From: Aliarcobacter butzleri
GTDB taxonomy: Bacteria > Campylobacterota > Campylobacteria > Campylobacterales > Arcobacteraceae
Assembly (NCBI GenBank): GCA_012522985.1
Contig: JAAYJJ010000008.1
Coordinates: 1-7,622, forward strand
Direction of reading: 5' to 3'
DNA length: 7,622 bases
Position numbers and translations under genes: made by a program. A model generated the notes under the pieces. That model saw nothing but the letters and a program-made list of their open reading frames with translations, searched no databases and was not told the DNA's origin. Positions 1 through 5,711 of the stretch are shown here, in pieces. Within the stretch, counting starts at the first letter, position 1; each line of letters opens with the position of its first letter.

Positions 1-371
1 AAAATACTCCAAACTTATTAGAGCGAATGGCTATAGTTCCAAGATATCTTGAAGCAAATGGATTAGAACAAAATCCAAAAATCATGGAAAAGCTTAAATC
101 AAATCCAGATAATTTTAATCAAAAAATAATTCAAACACTAGAAGTGATACTAATAGAAGAGATAGATCATGTAAAAAAAGGCGATCGTTGGTTTAAGTTT
201 GAATGCGATAGACTAGGACTTGATTATGAAAAAGAGTATTTAGATATCTTAGAAAAGCACTATCCAGGAAGTACACAAAAAGTACAAAATCTAAACTTCA
301 AAGCTAGAAAAGAAGCGGGTTTTAGTTGCGATGAGCTAAAGCTATTATCCAAAAAAGATGAGTGCAAGTAA
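1..371 (+). CDS. DUF455 (COG2833) ferritin-like protein, C-terminal part, 5' truncated
   Basis: The reading frame is open from the left edge (first full codon at base 3), so the gene starts outside the window; the ATG at 27 is an internal methionine. The visible part begins NTPNLLERMAIVPRYLEANG and continues with EEIDHVKKGDRWF, KARKEAGFS and a short C-terminal tail. These match, from memory, the conserved C-terminal half of DUF455 proteins, which have a ferritin-like four-helix fold; the ExxH inside EEIDHV is the kind of residue pair that binds metal in that fold. The biochemical role of the family is not established to my knowledge. The gene ends in TAA, just before a strong hairpin, and converges on the superoxide reductase. 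The family call is fairly sure; function is open. Confidence 0.8.
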   Translation, partial: NTPNLLERMAIVPRYLEANGLEQNPKIMEKLKSNPDNFNQKIIQTLEVILIEEIDHVKKGDRWFKFECDRLGLDYEKEYLDILEKHYPGSTQKVQNLNFKARKEAGFSCDELKLLSKKDECK

Positions 372-384
372 AAGCTTATATAAG

Positions 385-415
385 TTTCATAGCTTTCATA
401 AAGAAAGCTATGAAA
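385..415. terminator. 13-bp perfect hairpin between convergent genes, probable bidirectional terminator
   Basis: TTTCATAGCTTTC (385-397) and GAAAGCTATGAAA (403-415) are exact reverse complements around a 5-base loop (ATAAA). The stem lies between two convergent stop codons, 14 bases after one and 5 bases before the other. The U-tracts are weak: AAAATCTTT follows on the plus strand and CTTATATAAGCTTTT on the minus strand. Termination in both directions is inferred from position and stem strength. A 10-bp palindrome, CTTATATAAG (375-384), sits next to it. Confidence 0.65.
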
Positions 416-419
416 ATCT

Positions 420-806
420 TTACTCTGTAACTTCTACAACTACAGGATCACTTTCCCAAATACCATGTTTTGTACAGTAAGCATGAGCTACTAAGTTTAG
501 CTTTTTACCCATTGGGATTATGTTAAAGGTAACTTCTGCTTGAGATTTTTCATTACCTAAAGTTCCAGCTACAAAATCAGCTTTTGCTAACATTGTCTCA
601 CCATCAAAAAGTGTTACACTTGCTATATAGTGATCAAAATCATCTGGATGAGTATATTGATCTCCTACTTTTATAGTTACAGGGAATTTTTCACCCTTTT
701 TTGTGCTACTTGCACAGTGAACAAAAGCAGAGTGTCTATCTATATAATCTTTTTTTGCTTCTCTTTCTACTGTATCTATATCTACGTATCTGTTAATTTT
801 TGGCAT
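420..806 (-). CDS. Superoxide reductase, one-iron neelaredoxin type
   Basis: A 128-residue cytoplasmic protein expected to reduce superoxide to hydrogen peroxide at a mononuclear iron. The four-His/one-Cys site can be read directly: His25, His53 and His59 in HPDDFDHYI, and Cys111 and His114 in CTKHGIWE. The N-terminus has no cysteines, so the desulforedoxin domain of two-iron desulfoferrodoxins is absent. Oddly, the usual Glu-Lys-His triad at the first ligand reads Asp23-Arg24-His25; the spacing from His25 to the KKG turn (36-38) and to His53 supports this alignment. The start is set by AAAGGAGA (811-818) close upstream of the ATG. The gene has its own extended -10 box and is separated from the sdh operon by a hairpin, so it is probably a single-gene unit. 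SoxZ-like proteins share the general fold, but the intact iron ligands favour superoxide reductase. Confidence 0.85.
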   Translation of the reverse strand: MPKINRYVDIDTVEREAKKDYIDRHSAFVHCASSTKKGEKFPVTIKVGDQYTHPDDFDHYIASVTLFDGETMLAKADFVAGTLGNEKSQAEVTFNIIPMGKKLNLVAHAYCTKHGIWESDPVVVEVTE

Positions 807-828
807 ACCGTCTCCTTTGTTTAAATAA

Positions 829-846
829 TTGTGTATTATATCACAA
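829..846 (-). promoter_or_regulatory. Promoter of the superoxide reductase gene, with an operator-like dyad over the -10 box
   Basis: Read on the minus strand, TGATATAAT gives an extended -10 box (TATAAT at 835-840), 28 bases before the ATG. No clear -35 is seen, as is common in Campylobacterota. The -10 is framed by TTGTG and CACAA arms (829-833 and 842-846), which can be written TGTGA-N6-ACACA, close to the Crp/Fnr-family pattern TGTGA-N6-TCACA. A protein bound here would block RNA polymerase. The promoter is well supported; the operator is a guess from symmetry. Confidence 0.6.
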
Positions 847-857
847 AATAGATAAGC

Positions 858-882
858 AATTAAGAGTTTTTTACTCTTAATT
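858..882 (-). terminator. Hairpin at the end of the sdh operon, probable terminator
   Basis: AATTAAGAGT (858-867) and ACTCTTAATT (873-882) are exact reverse complements around a five-base TTTTT loop (AAAAA on the transcribed minus strand). The stem follows the last sdh stop codon by about 20 bases and precedes the superoxide reductase promoter. There is no long U-tract after it, so termination may be partial. The position favours isolating the two transcription units. Confidence 0.5.
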
Positions 883-901
883 ACATAATATAAGCTTTTT
901 C

Positions 902-1768
902 TTATTTTGTAATATGATGATTTAAGCCTAACTCTTTTTCATCCATACCAAGGGCAAGTCCAACCATTTGAGGTAGATGAAGTATAGGCATCTTTACTTC
1001 TCTTCCCATCTCTTTGGAGATATTTTTTTGCTGAACATCCATTCTTAGATGACATAGTGGACAAGGTGTCACCATAACATCAGCATTGTTATCCATAGCA
1101 TCTAATATAGCTGAACCTGATAATCTATTGGCTGTTTTAGGGTTTTGAAGTTCAACATGAAAACCACAACATTTATTGCTAGATCCATACTCAACACTAT
1201 TAGCACCAAGAGCAACAGCAAGATCATCTATTGATCTTGGAACATAAGGATTTTCCCCACCATTTGTTTTGTTTTGTAGATGACTTGGTCTTATATTGTG
1301 ACAACCATAAAAAGCTGCTACATTTAGATTTGTTAGAGGTTTTGTTACCTGTTTTGCTATATTTTCATAACCATAATCATCTTGTAGGGCATATAAAAAG
1401 TGTTTTACTTCACTAGTTCCTTTGTACTCTAATCCAACCTCTGCTAGTTTTTCATTTACTTTTGCTTTTAGCTCTGGGTCATTATCAAGTCTATCTTTTG
1501 TAAGGCTTGTATTTAGCTGACAAGTATTACATATAGTTACCATAGTAAGACCTAGTTTTTCTGCATAACATAGATTTCTAGCATTTAAAACCAAAGATAA
1601 CATATCATCAAAATCTTGTAGATGACTAGCTCCACAACAACTAGCCTCATCAAGTACAACTAGCTCAATACCTAGCTTATTTGCAATAGCTAGAGTTGAT
1701 TTTAGGAGTTCAGGAGTACTCTCTTTTGCTGTACATCCTGTATAAAGTGCATATCTTAACTTTTTCAT
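902..1768 (-). CDS. sdhE: CCG-domain (HdrB-like) subunit of type-E succinate:quinone oxidoreductase
   Basis: A 288-residue protein with two cysteine-rich CCG domains, as in heterodisulfide reductase HdrB and the third subunit of SdhABE/MfrABE complexes. It replaces a haem-bearing membrane anchor and is thought to pass electrons between SdhB and the quinone. Domain 1 has Cys12, Cys44-Cys45 (SCCGAS), Cys80 and Cys83 (ICNTCQ). Domain 2 has Cys156, Cys200-Cys201 (KCCGFH), Cys236 and Cys239 (PCPLCH). Both sets are complete. I see no transmembrane helix, so membrane contact must be peripheral. The start is preceded by TAGGAGAG, whose TAG is the stop codon of sdhB, which suggests translational coupling; the gap is 8 bases. 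The symbol follows Wolinella usage; this is unrelated to the FAD-assembly factor also called SdhE, and databases often label this gene sdhC or as a CoB-CoM heterodisulfide reductase B subunit. Confidence 0.9.
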   Translation of the reverse strand: MKKLRYALYTGCTAKESTPELLKSTLAIANKLGIELVVLDEASCCGASHLQDFDDMLSLVLNARNLCYAEKLGLTMVTICNTCQLNTSLTKDRLDNDPELKAKVNEKLAEVGLEYKGTSEVKHFLYALQDDYGYENIAKQVTKPLTNLNVAAFYGCHNIRPSHLQNKTNGGENPYVPRSIDDLAVALGANSVEYGSSNKCCGFHVELQNPKTANRLSGSAILDAMDNNADVMVTPCPLCHLRMDVQQKNISKEMGREVKMPILHLPQMVGLALGMDEKELGLNHHITK

Positions 1769-1776
1769 TTTCTCTC

Positions 1777-2748
1777 CTAAAATTTAGCTGTAGATGAGAT
1801 TTTAACTAGTTTTTTGATCTCATCTAAGTTTTTTGATTTTGGCATATTCCAAGGCATTACTATTTTGCCTTTTTTAAACATCTCTATAGCTTCAGGGATA
1901 TGCCTCATAACTCCAATATTACCCTCAGAGTATCTTACTAGTTCACCCTCATCAAGTAAACCATGTCTTTGTATAGACCATTTAAATCCAACAGCATGTC
2001 TTGAGGCTATGTTATTATCAACTCTATTTTTTTCAAAAGTTTGTAAATGAAGTGAAGTTATTTTTGATATTGGGCTTAGCTCTTTTGGACAAGCTTCAGC
2101 ACACTCAAAACATTTAACACAATCCCATATACCAGATCCAAGATTGTTTACTATATCAAGTCTTTGTATAGTAGCTTCATCTCTAACATCAGAGTTAAAT
2201 CTCCAAGCTTTTGTAAGAGCTGCTGGTCCTAGGTAGTCTTCATTTACTTCTACAGCTGGACAGGCATAATAGCAGTTTCCACACTGGATACAATAATCAG
2301 CCTCATCAAGCCTACTAGCTTCTTCTATAGAGATAATATTTTCAGACTCTGGATGAGCTTCAATATCAGCTATTAAATATGGCTTAACTGCATCATATTT
2401 ACTCCAAAAATCACTTTTATCTATAACCATATCTTTATATGCTCTTTTTGTACTTTGTGGCTCTAGGGTTAAAGTTGTACCAAATATATCAACTAGTGCA
2501 AAAACATTGTCTTTACATGCTAAAGTAGCTTTACCATTTACTTTAACTGCACAGCTTCCACAAATACCATGCCTACAGCTTCTTCTATATGAAAAGCTCC
2601 CATCATGTTCCCATTTAATACGGTTCATAACATCTAAAACAACTTCATCTTTACTAACTTCAATCTCTATTGTATCATAGTGAGGTAGATAGTCTGTTGC
2701 TTTATTAAACCTAAATACTTTCCAAGTTATTAATTTTGTATCACTCAT
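1777..2748 (-). CDS. sdhB: Succinate dehydrogenase/fumarate reductase iron-sulfur subunit
   Basis: A 323-residue electron-transfer subunit linking the flavin of SdhA to the CCG subunit. The N-terminal ferredoxin domain carries the [2Fe-2S] ligands Cys58, Cys63, Cys66 (SCRHGICGSC) and Cys78. The C-terminal domain has CIQCGNCYYACP (Cys152, 155, 158, 162) and CVKCFECAEACP (Cys209, 212, 215, 219). The second motif holds an extra cysteine (Cys212) compared with E. coli SdhB, where this site binds [3Fe-4S]. In archaeal type-E enzymes such an extra Cys gives a second [4Fe-4S] cluster, and I infer the same here. A C-terminal extension of about 100 residues follows the last cluster motif. Shine-Dalgarno AGAGGTGA lies just before the ATG; the gap to sdhA is 11 bases. 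This is the middle gene of the operon, and its N-terminal two thirds is mirrored in the 4610-5659 protein. Confidence 0.95.
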   Translation of the reverse strand: MSDTKLITWKVFRFNKATDYLPHYDTIEIEVSKDEVVLDVMNRIKWEHDGSFSYRRSCRHGICGSCAVKVNGKATLACKDNVFALVDIFGTTLTLEPQSTKRAYKDMVIDKSDFWSKYDAVKPYLIADIEAHPESENIISIEEASRLDEADYCIQCGNCYYACPAVEVNEDYLGPAALTKAWRFNSDVRDEATIQRLDIVNNLGSGIWDCVKCFECAEACPKELSPISKITSLHLQTFEKNRVDNNIASRHAVGFKWSIQRHGLLDEGELVRYSEGNIGVMRHIPEAIEMFKKGKIVMPWNMPKSKNLDEIKKLVKISSTAKF

Positions 2749-2759
2749 ATCTTCACCTC

Positions 2760-4475
2760 TTAATATGTTCTTTGAGCAGGTTCATATTTGCCAAGTACTA
2801 CATCCATATACTCTATAGTAATATCACCATTTTTTTGCATATATGCCATAGTGTGCTTTAAAAAGTTCTCATCATCTCTATTTGGATAGTCGTTTCTAAA
2901 GTGTGCTCCACGGCTTTCTTTTCTAGCTATAGCACCCTCAACTATAAAAGCAGCAAAATCAAGCATATGCCCTAGCTCAATAGCTTCTTGTAAGTCTGTA
3001 TTGTATATATCAGAACTATCATCTATTCTTATGTTTTTAAACTCTTCTTTTAGCTCTTTTAAAATCTCTTTTTGTTTTATAAGTGATTCTTGTGTTCTAA
3101 AAACACCAGCATTATTTGTCATGCTCTCTTGTAGTTTAGTTCTTAAAATAGGTACTTTTATATCACCATTGTTTTCTTTTAGTGTTTGCATTTGTTGAAG
3201 TGCATTTTGTGCATCTTTGATATTTGCTTCTTTGAGCTTAAGTCCAGATTTAACATCTTTTGCCATACTTTGCCCTACATGTCGTCCAAAAAATAGTGCT
3301 TCAAGTACTGAGTTTGCTCCAAGACGGTTTGCTCCATGTACGCTTACACATGCACATTCTCCAGCAGCATAAAAGCCCTCTACGAAATCTTTTGTATTTT
3401 TTCTAACATGTCCATTTATATCTACAGGAATACCACCCATACTATAGTGTGCAGTTGCAGCTATACTTATAGGCTCTTTTATCATATCTTGCCCCAAAAA
3501 TGTAATAGCAAGATCTCTTAGCTCTGGTAATCTTTGCATAATAATATCTTTTCCAAGATGAGTAAGGTCTATCATAACATGATCTTTGTTTGGACCACAT
3601 CCTCTTCCTTCTAGGATCTCTTGAGTAATAGCACGGCTAACAACATCTCTTGAAGCAAGTTCAAGTTTGTTTGGAGCATATTTTTCCATAAATCTTTCAC
3701 CCAAAGAGTTGTAAAGTCTTCCACCTTCACCACGAGCAGCTTCAGAGATAAGTACACCATTACCAGCTATACCAGTTGGATGAAACTGAACAAACTCCAT
3801 ATCTTCTAGAGGTAATCCATGTCTTGCTACTATAGAGAGTGCATCACCTGTATTTGCATGAGCATTTGAGTTGATTTTAAATGCTCTTCCATATCCACCA
3901 GTAGCAAACATAACTGCACGAGCATTGAAAATAGCAGGTTTTGAATCAACAATGTTATATGCTACGACACCACTTACTTTGTTGCCGTCATATATCATAT
4001 CAGCTACATACCACTCATCTAAAAATGTAACACCTAGTCTATGAGCTTGTTCATATATAGTTTGAAGCAAAGTAAGACCTGTTCTATCTTTTGCATAACA
4101 AGCTCTTGGTTTACTTTGCCCTCCAAAAGGTCTTTGGGCTATCAAACCAGAATCATTTCTACTAAATGCTGCTCCCATTTTCTCAGCCCATCTTATAGTT
4201 TGTGGTGCTTTTTCACACATCAAAGTAATAGCATCTTGATCACCTAGATAATCACTACCTTTAACAGTATCAAATATATGTAGATCTGTACTATCTTCTG
4301 GATTTAGTGCAGCATTTATACCACCTTGGGCTGCTCCAGAGTGACTTCTTAGTGGATGAAGTTTTGTTAATACACATACACTAAGTCCTGATTCTTTTAT
4401 CTCTTTTGCTGCAGCACAACCAGCTAGTCCTGCTCCAACAATAACAACATCATATTTATGAATAGGAATACTCAT
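2760..4475 (-). CDS. sdhA: Succinate dehydrogenase/fumarate reductase flavoprotein subunit
   Basis: A 571-residue catalytic subunit that interconverts succinate and fumarate. The FAD-binding motif VVIVGAGLAG (10-19) opens the protein. His45 in RSHSGAAQGG is the expected site of covalent FAD attachment. Active-site residues by comparison with E. coli SdhA are His232 (FHPTG), Glu245, Arg276 (SRDVV), His343 (HYSMGGI) and Arg384 (HGANRLG); all are present. The C-terminus ends in PAQRTY as usual. The N-terminus runs straight into the dinucleotide fold with no twin-arginine signal, unlike MfrA of Wolinella, so a cytoplasmic location is inferred. The start is set by AAAGGA before the ATG. This is the first gene of the operon. 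The direction of catalysis (succinate oxidation or fumarate reduction) cannot be read from sequence. Confidence 0.95.
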   Translation of the reverse strand: MSIPIHKYDVVIVGAGLAGCAAAKEIKESGLSVCVLTKLHPLRSHSGAAQGGINAALNPEDSTDLHIFDTVKGSDYLGDQDAITLMCEKAPQTIRWAEKMGAAFSRNDSGLIAQRPFGGQSKPRACYAKDRTGLTLLQTIYEQAHRLGVTFLDEWYVADMIYDGNKVSGVVAYNIVDSKPAIFNARAVMFATGGYGRAFKINSNAHANTGDALSIVARHGLPLEDMEFVQFHPTGIAGNGVLISEAARGEGGRLYNSLGERFMEKYAPNKLELASRDVVSRAITQEILEGRGCGPNKDHVMIDLTHLGKDIIMQRLPELRDLAITFLGQDMIKEPISIAATAHYSMGGIPVDINGHVRKNTKDFVEGFYAAGECACVSVHGANRLGANSVLEALFFGRHVGQSMAKDVKSGLKLKEANIKDAQNALQQMQTLKENNGDIKVPILRTKLQESMTNNAGVFRTQESLIKQKEILKELKEEFKNIRIDDSSDIYNTDLQEAIELGHMLDFAAFIVEGAIARKESRGAHFRNDYPNRDDENFLKHTMAYMQKNGDITIEYMDVVLGKYEPAQRTY

Positions 4476-4505
4476 TTTGATCCTTTGAACAATAATTCTA
4501 TGAAG

Positions 4506-4511
4506 ATTGTA
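4506..4511 (-). promoter_or_regulatory. Probable -10 box of the sdhABE operon
   Basis: On the minus strand TGATACAAT forms an extended -10 (TACAAT at 4506-4511), 31 bases before the sdhA ATG. This is the same TGA-plus-hexamer arrangement and nearly the same distance as at the superoxide reductase gene. No convincing -35 is visible. It lies immediately after the T-run of the preceding hairpin. Confidence 0.5.
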
Positions 4512-4513
4512 TC

Positions 4514-4534
4514 AAAAAAGAGGTTTAGAAACCT
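4514..4534 (-). terminator. Short hairpin with T6 tail after the cluster-less SdhB/SdhE-like gene
   Basis: Read on the minus strand, AGGTT and AACCT (4530-4534 and 4521-4525) pair around a 4-base loop and are followed at once by C and six T (4514-4519). This is the layout of an intrinsic terminator, though the stem is only 5 bp (6 with a tighter loop). It would separate the upstream gene from sdhABE, but leakage is likely. Confidence 0.4.
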
Positions 4535-4559
4535 TAAATATAGGTGGATTTATTAAAGA

Positions 4560-4580
4560 TTGTAATAATAGCTGTTACAA
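4560..4580. promoter_or_regulatory. Inverted repeat upstream of sdhA, possible operator
   Basis: TTGTAA (4560-4565) and TTACAA (4575-4580) are exact reverse complements separated by 9 bases. The centre lies about 70 bases upstream of the predicted sdhA start of transcription, a position used by activators. In such AT-rich DNA a 6+6 dyad can occur by chance, so this is a weak call. Confidence 0.25.
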
Positions 4581-4609
4581 AATGTTGCAGTTAGCAAACT
4601 AGAAGGGTT

Positions 4610-5659
4610 TTACCAATCTAGTTTTACTCTATGTTTATCTAGTCCCAAAGCTTTATAATCTTTATTTCCAGATAGGATTGATAAAAACTGGGTTTTTGTA
4701 ATAATAGGTAAATTTATCTCTCTCCCTACATTTTGTTCTATTAGTTTTTGGTTTTTATCAAAAATCTCTAAAAGTTTATCATCTACTATAACTAGATCTG
4801 CACTATTGTCTTTTGCGTCTAGCAAAAACTCTCCACAAAGCTTAAAAGTAAAGTTTGGATTAGATTTGATAGTATGTAGAGCAATATCTTGGTAGCTTGA
4901 AGCTAGATCTATATAGTTTGCACCACTATTTTTGATACTATTTATACTATTTTGTGTTGGCATATAAGATGTGATATTAAACTCTTTAAATATATCTACA
5001 CATTTTTCACTTAAGATATCTAAATACTCTATATCTATATACGTAAGGTTTGACATAGTAAAAAGCTCTTTGATTTTGTTTTCTTGTGTAGTATCAAAAT
5101 TATAGATTCTATTTTTAAGTGATGTGTGATAGATAATACTACTATGTCTATCAGTAATAAGCTTTAAAATATCATTTTTCTTAGATGGATCTTTTTGGAT
5201 AATATCATATGCTGCATAAAGTACATGATCACCTATATAATCACGGTTGTAGTTTATACTATTTGATGCATAGTAGTAAAGCTCATATTCATCTAAATAG
5301 TACTGGAACATAGAGTAAGTCATATATTCTTTTAATATAGAGAGTTTTTCTACAAAATCACTATTATCAATAATAAAATCTTTTGTAGCTCTATATGTGC
5401 TTATTGGCTCAATTTTCCACTCTTTGCCAGATAGTTTGATCACTTCATCTATAGATGTAGAGGAGTTGAAATATAGATTATTAATCTTTAAAGAGATATT
5501 TTTAGATCTATCTAGTCCAAAAGGCTCTTTTTCATCTATAATATTAAGTAGATCTAAAAGTGTTAGTTTCTCATCTATTTTAAGATAGTTTTTTTTATAA
5601 TAAGGTAAATAGTCGCTATTTTTGTTGAAACAAAAAAGTTCACAGTAGAGTTTTGTCAT
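4610..5659 (-). CDS. Cluster-less SdhB-SdhE chimera (unknown function)
   Basis: A 349-residue protein that I do not recognise as a named enzyme, but its sequence follows its neighbours. Residues 1 to about 190 align with SdhB: LFCFNKNSDYLPYY (8-21) against VFRFNKATDYLPHY, and EPISTYRATKDFIIDNSDF (84-102) against EPQSTKRAYKDMVIDKSDF. Residues about 193-349 align with the second half of SdhE: GANYIDLASS (246-255) against GANSVEYGSS, VGREINLPI (311-319) and KALGLDKH (336-343). All cluster cysteines are gone: the CYYAC motif reads YYYAS, CCG reads DIA, and CPLC reads DKLL. The remaining cysteines (6, 10, 220, 275) are not at ligand positions. The frame is unbroken, with GGAG 9 bases before the ATG and a -10 box at 5692-5697, so it is probably expressed. 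A role in assembly, docking or regulation of SdhABE is inference. It may belong to a Campylobacterota family listed as a DUF with an HdrB-like C-terminus; I could not check. Confidence 0.8.
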   Translation of the reverse strand: MTKLYCELFCFNKNSDYLPYYKKNYLKIDEKLTLLDLLNIIDEKEPFGLDRSKNISLKINNLYFNSSTSIDEVIKLSGKEWKIEPISTYRATKDFIIDNSDFVEKLSILKEYMTYSMFQYYLDEYELYYYASNSINYNRDYIGDHVLYAAYDIIQKDPSKKNDILKLITDRHSSIIYHTSLKNRIYNFDTTQENKIKELFTMSNLTYIDIEYLDILSEKCVDIFKEFNITSYMPTQNSINSIKNSGANYIDLASSYQDIALHTIKSNPNFTFKLCGEFLLDAKDNSADLVIVDDKLLEIFDKNQKLIEQNVGREINLPIITKTQFLSILSGNKDYKALGLDKHRVKLDW

Positions 5660-5691
5660 AATCTCTTACTCCAAATATTAAATTTGGGTTT

Positions 5692-5704
5692 ATTATAGTA
5701 TAAT
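5692..5704. promoter_or_regulatory. Back-to-back divergent -10 boxes for the SdhB/SdhE-like gene and thiL
   Basis: ATTATAGTATAAT contains TATAAT on the minus strand (5692-5697) and TATAAT on the plus strand (5699-5704), separated by a single base. The minus box lies 33 bases before the start at 5659. The plus box ends 7 bases before the thiL ATG at 5712, which would place transcription start at or near the ATG. Both boxes match consensus exactly. Polymerase could not occupy both at once. Confidence 0.55.
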
Positions 5705-5711
5705 CTTTCTT

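Noticed and set aside
27..29. ATG at 27 as the start of the first gene
   Set aside because: The frame is open upstream to the edge and the upstream residues NTPNLLER match the DUF455 family, so this methionine is internal.
3001..3521. Short plus-strand open frames inside sdhA, and similar ones antisense to the other genes
   Set aside because: They lie wholly antisense to well-supported genes, have no ribosome sites or recognisable domains, and their composition is that expected of a reverse strand.
4473..4500. Possible twin-arginine signal on SdhA from an earlier start
   Set aside because: The Shine-Dalgarno AAAGGA fixes the start at 4475, and the region before it is promoter sequence with no arginine pair followed by a hydrophobic stretch.
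4610..5659. Reading the cysteine-less SdhB/SdhE-like ORF as a pseudogene
   Set aside because: The frame is unbroken for 349 codons, has a ribosome site and a consensus -10 box, and non-ligand residues remain conserved with both parents. Random decay would be expected to bring stops or frameshifts.
5671..5687. Hairpin CCAAAT/ATTTGG that would mask the Shine-Dalgarno site of the 4610-5659 gene
   Set aside because: The stem is only 6 A/T-rich base pairs, and with the -10 at 5692-5697 the transcript would start within the first arm, so the hairpin may not form in RNA.
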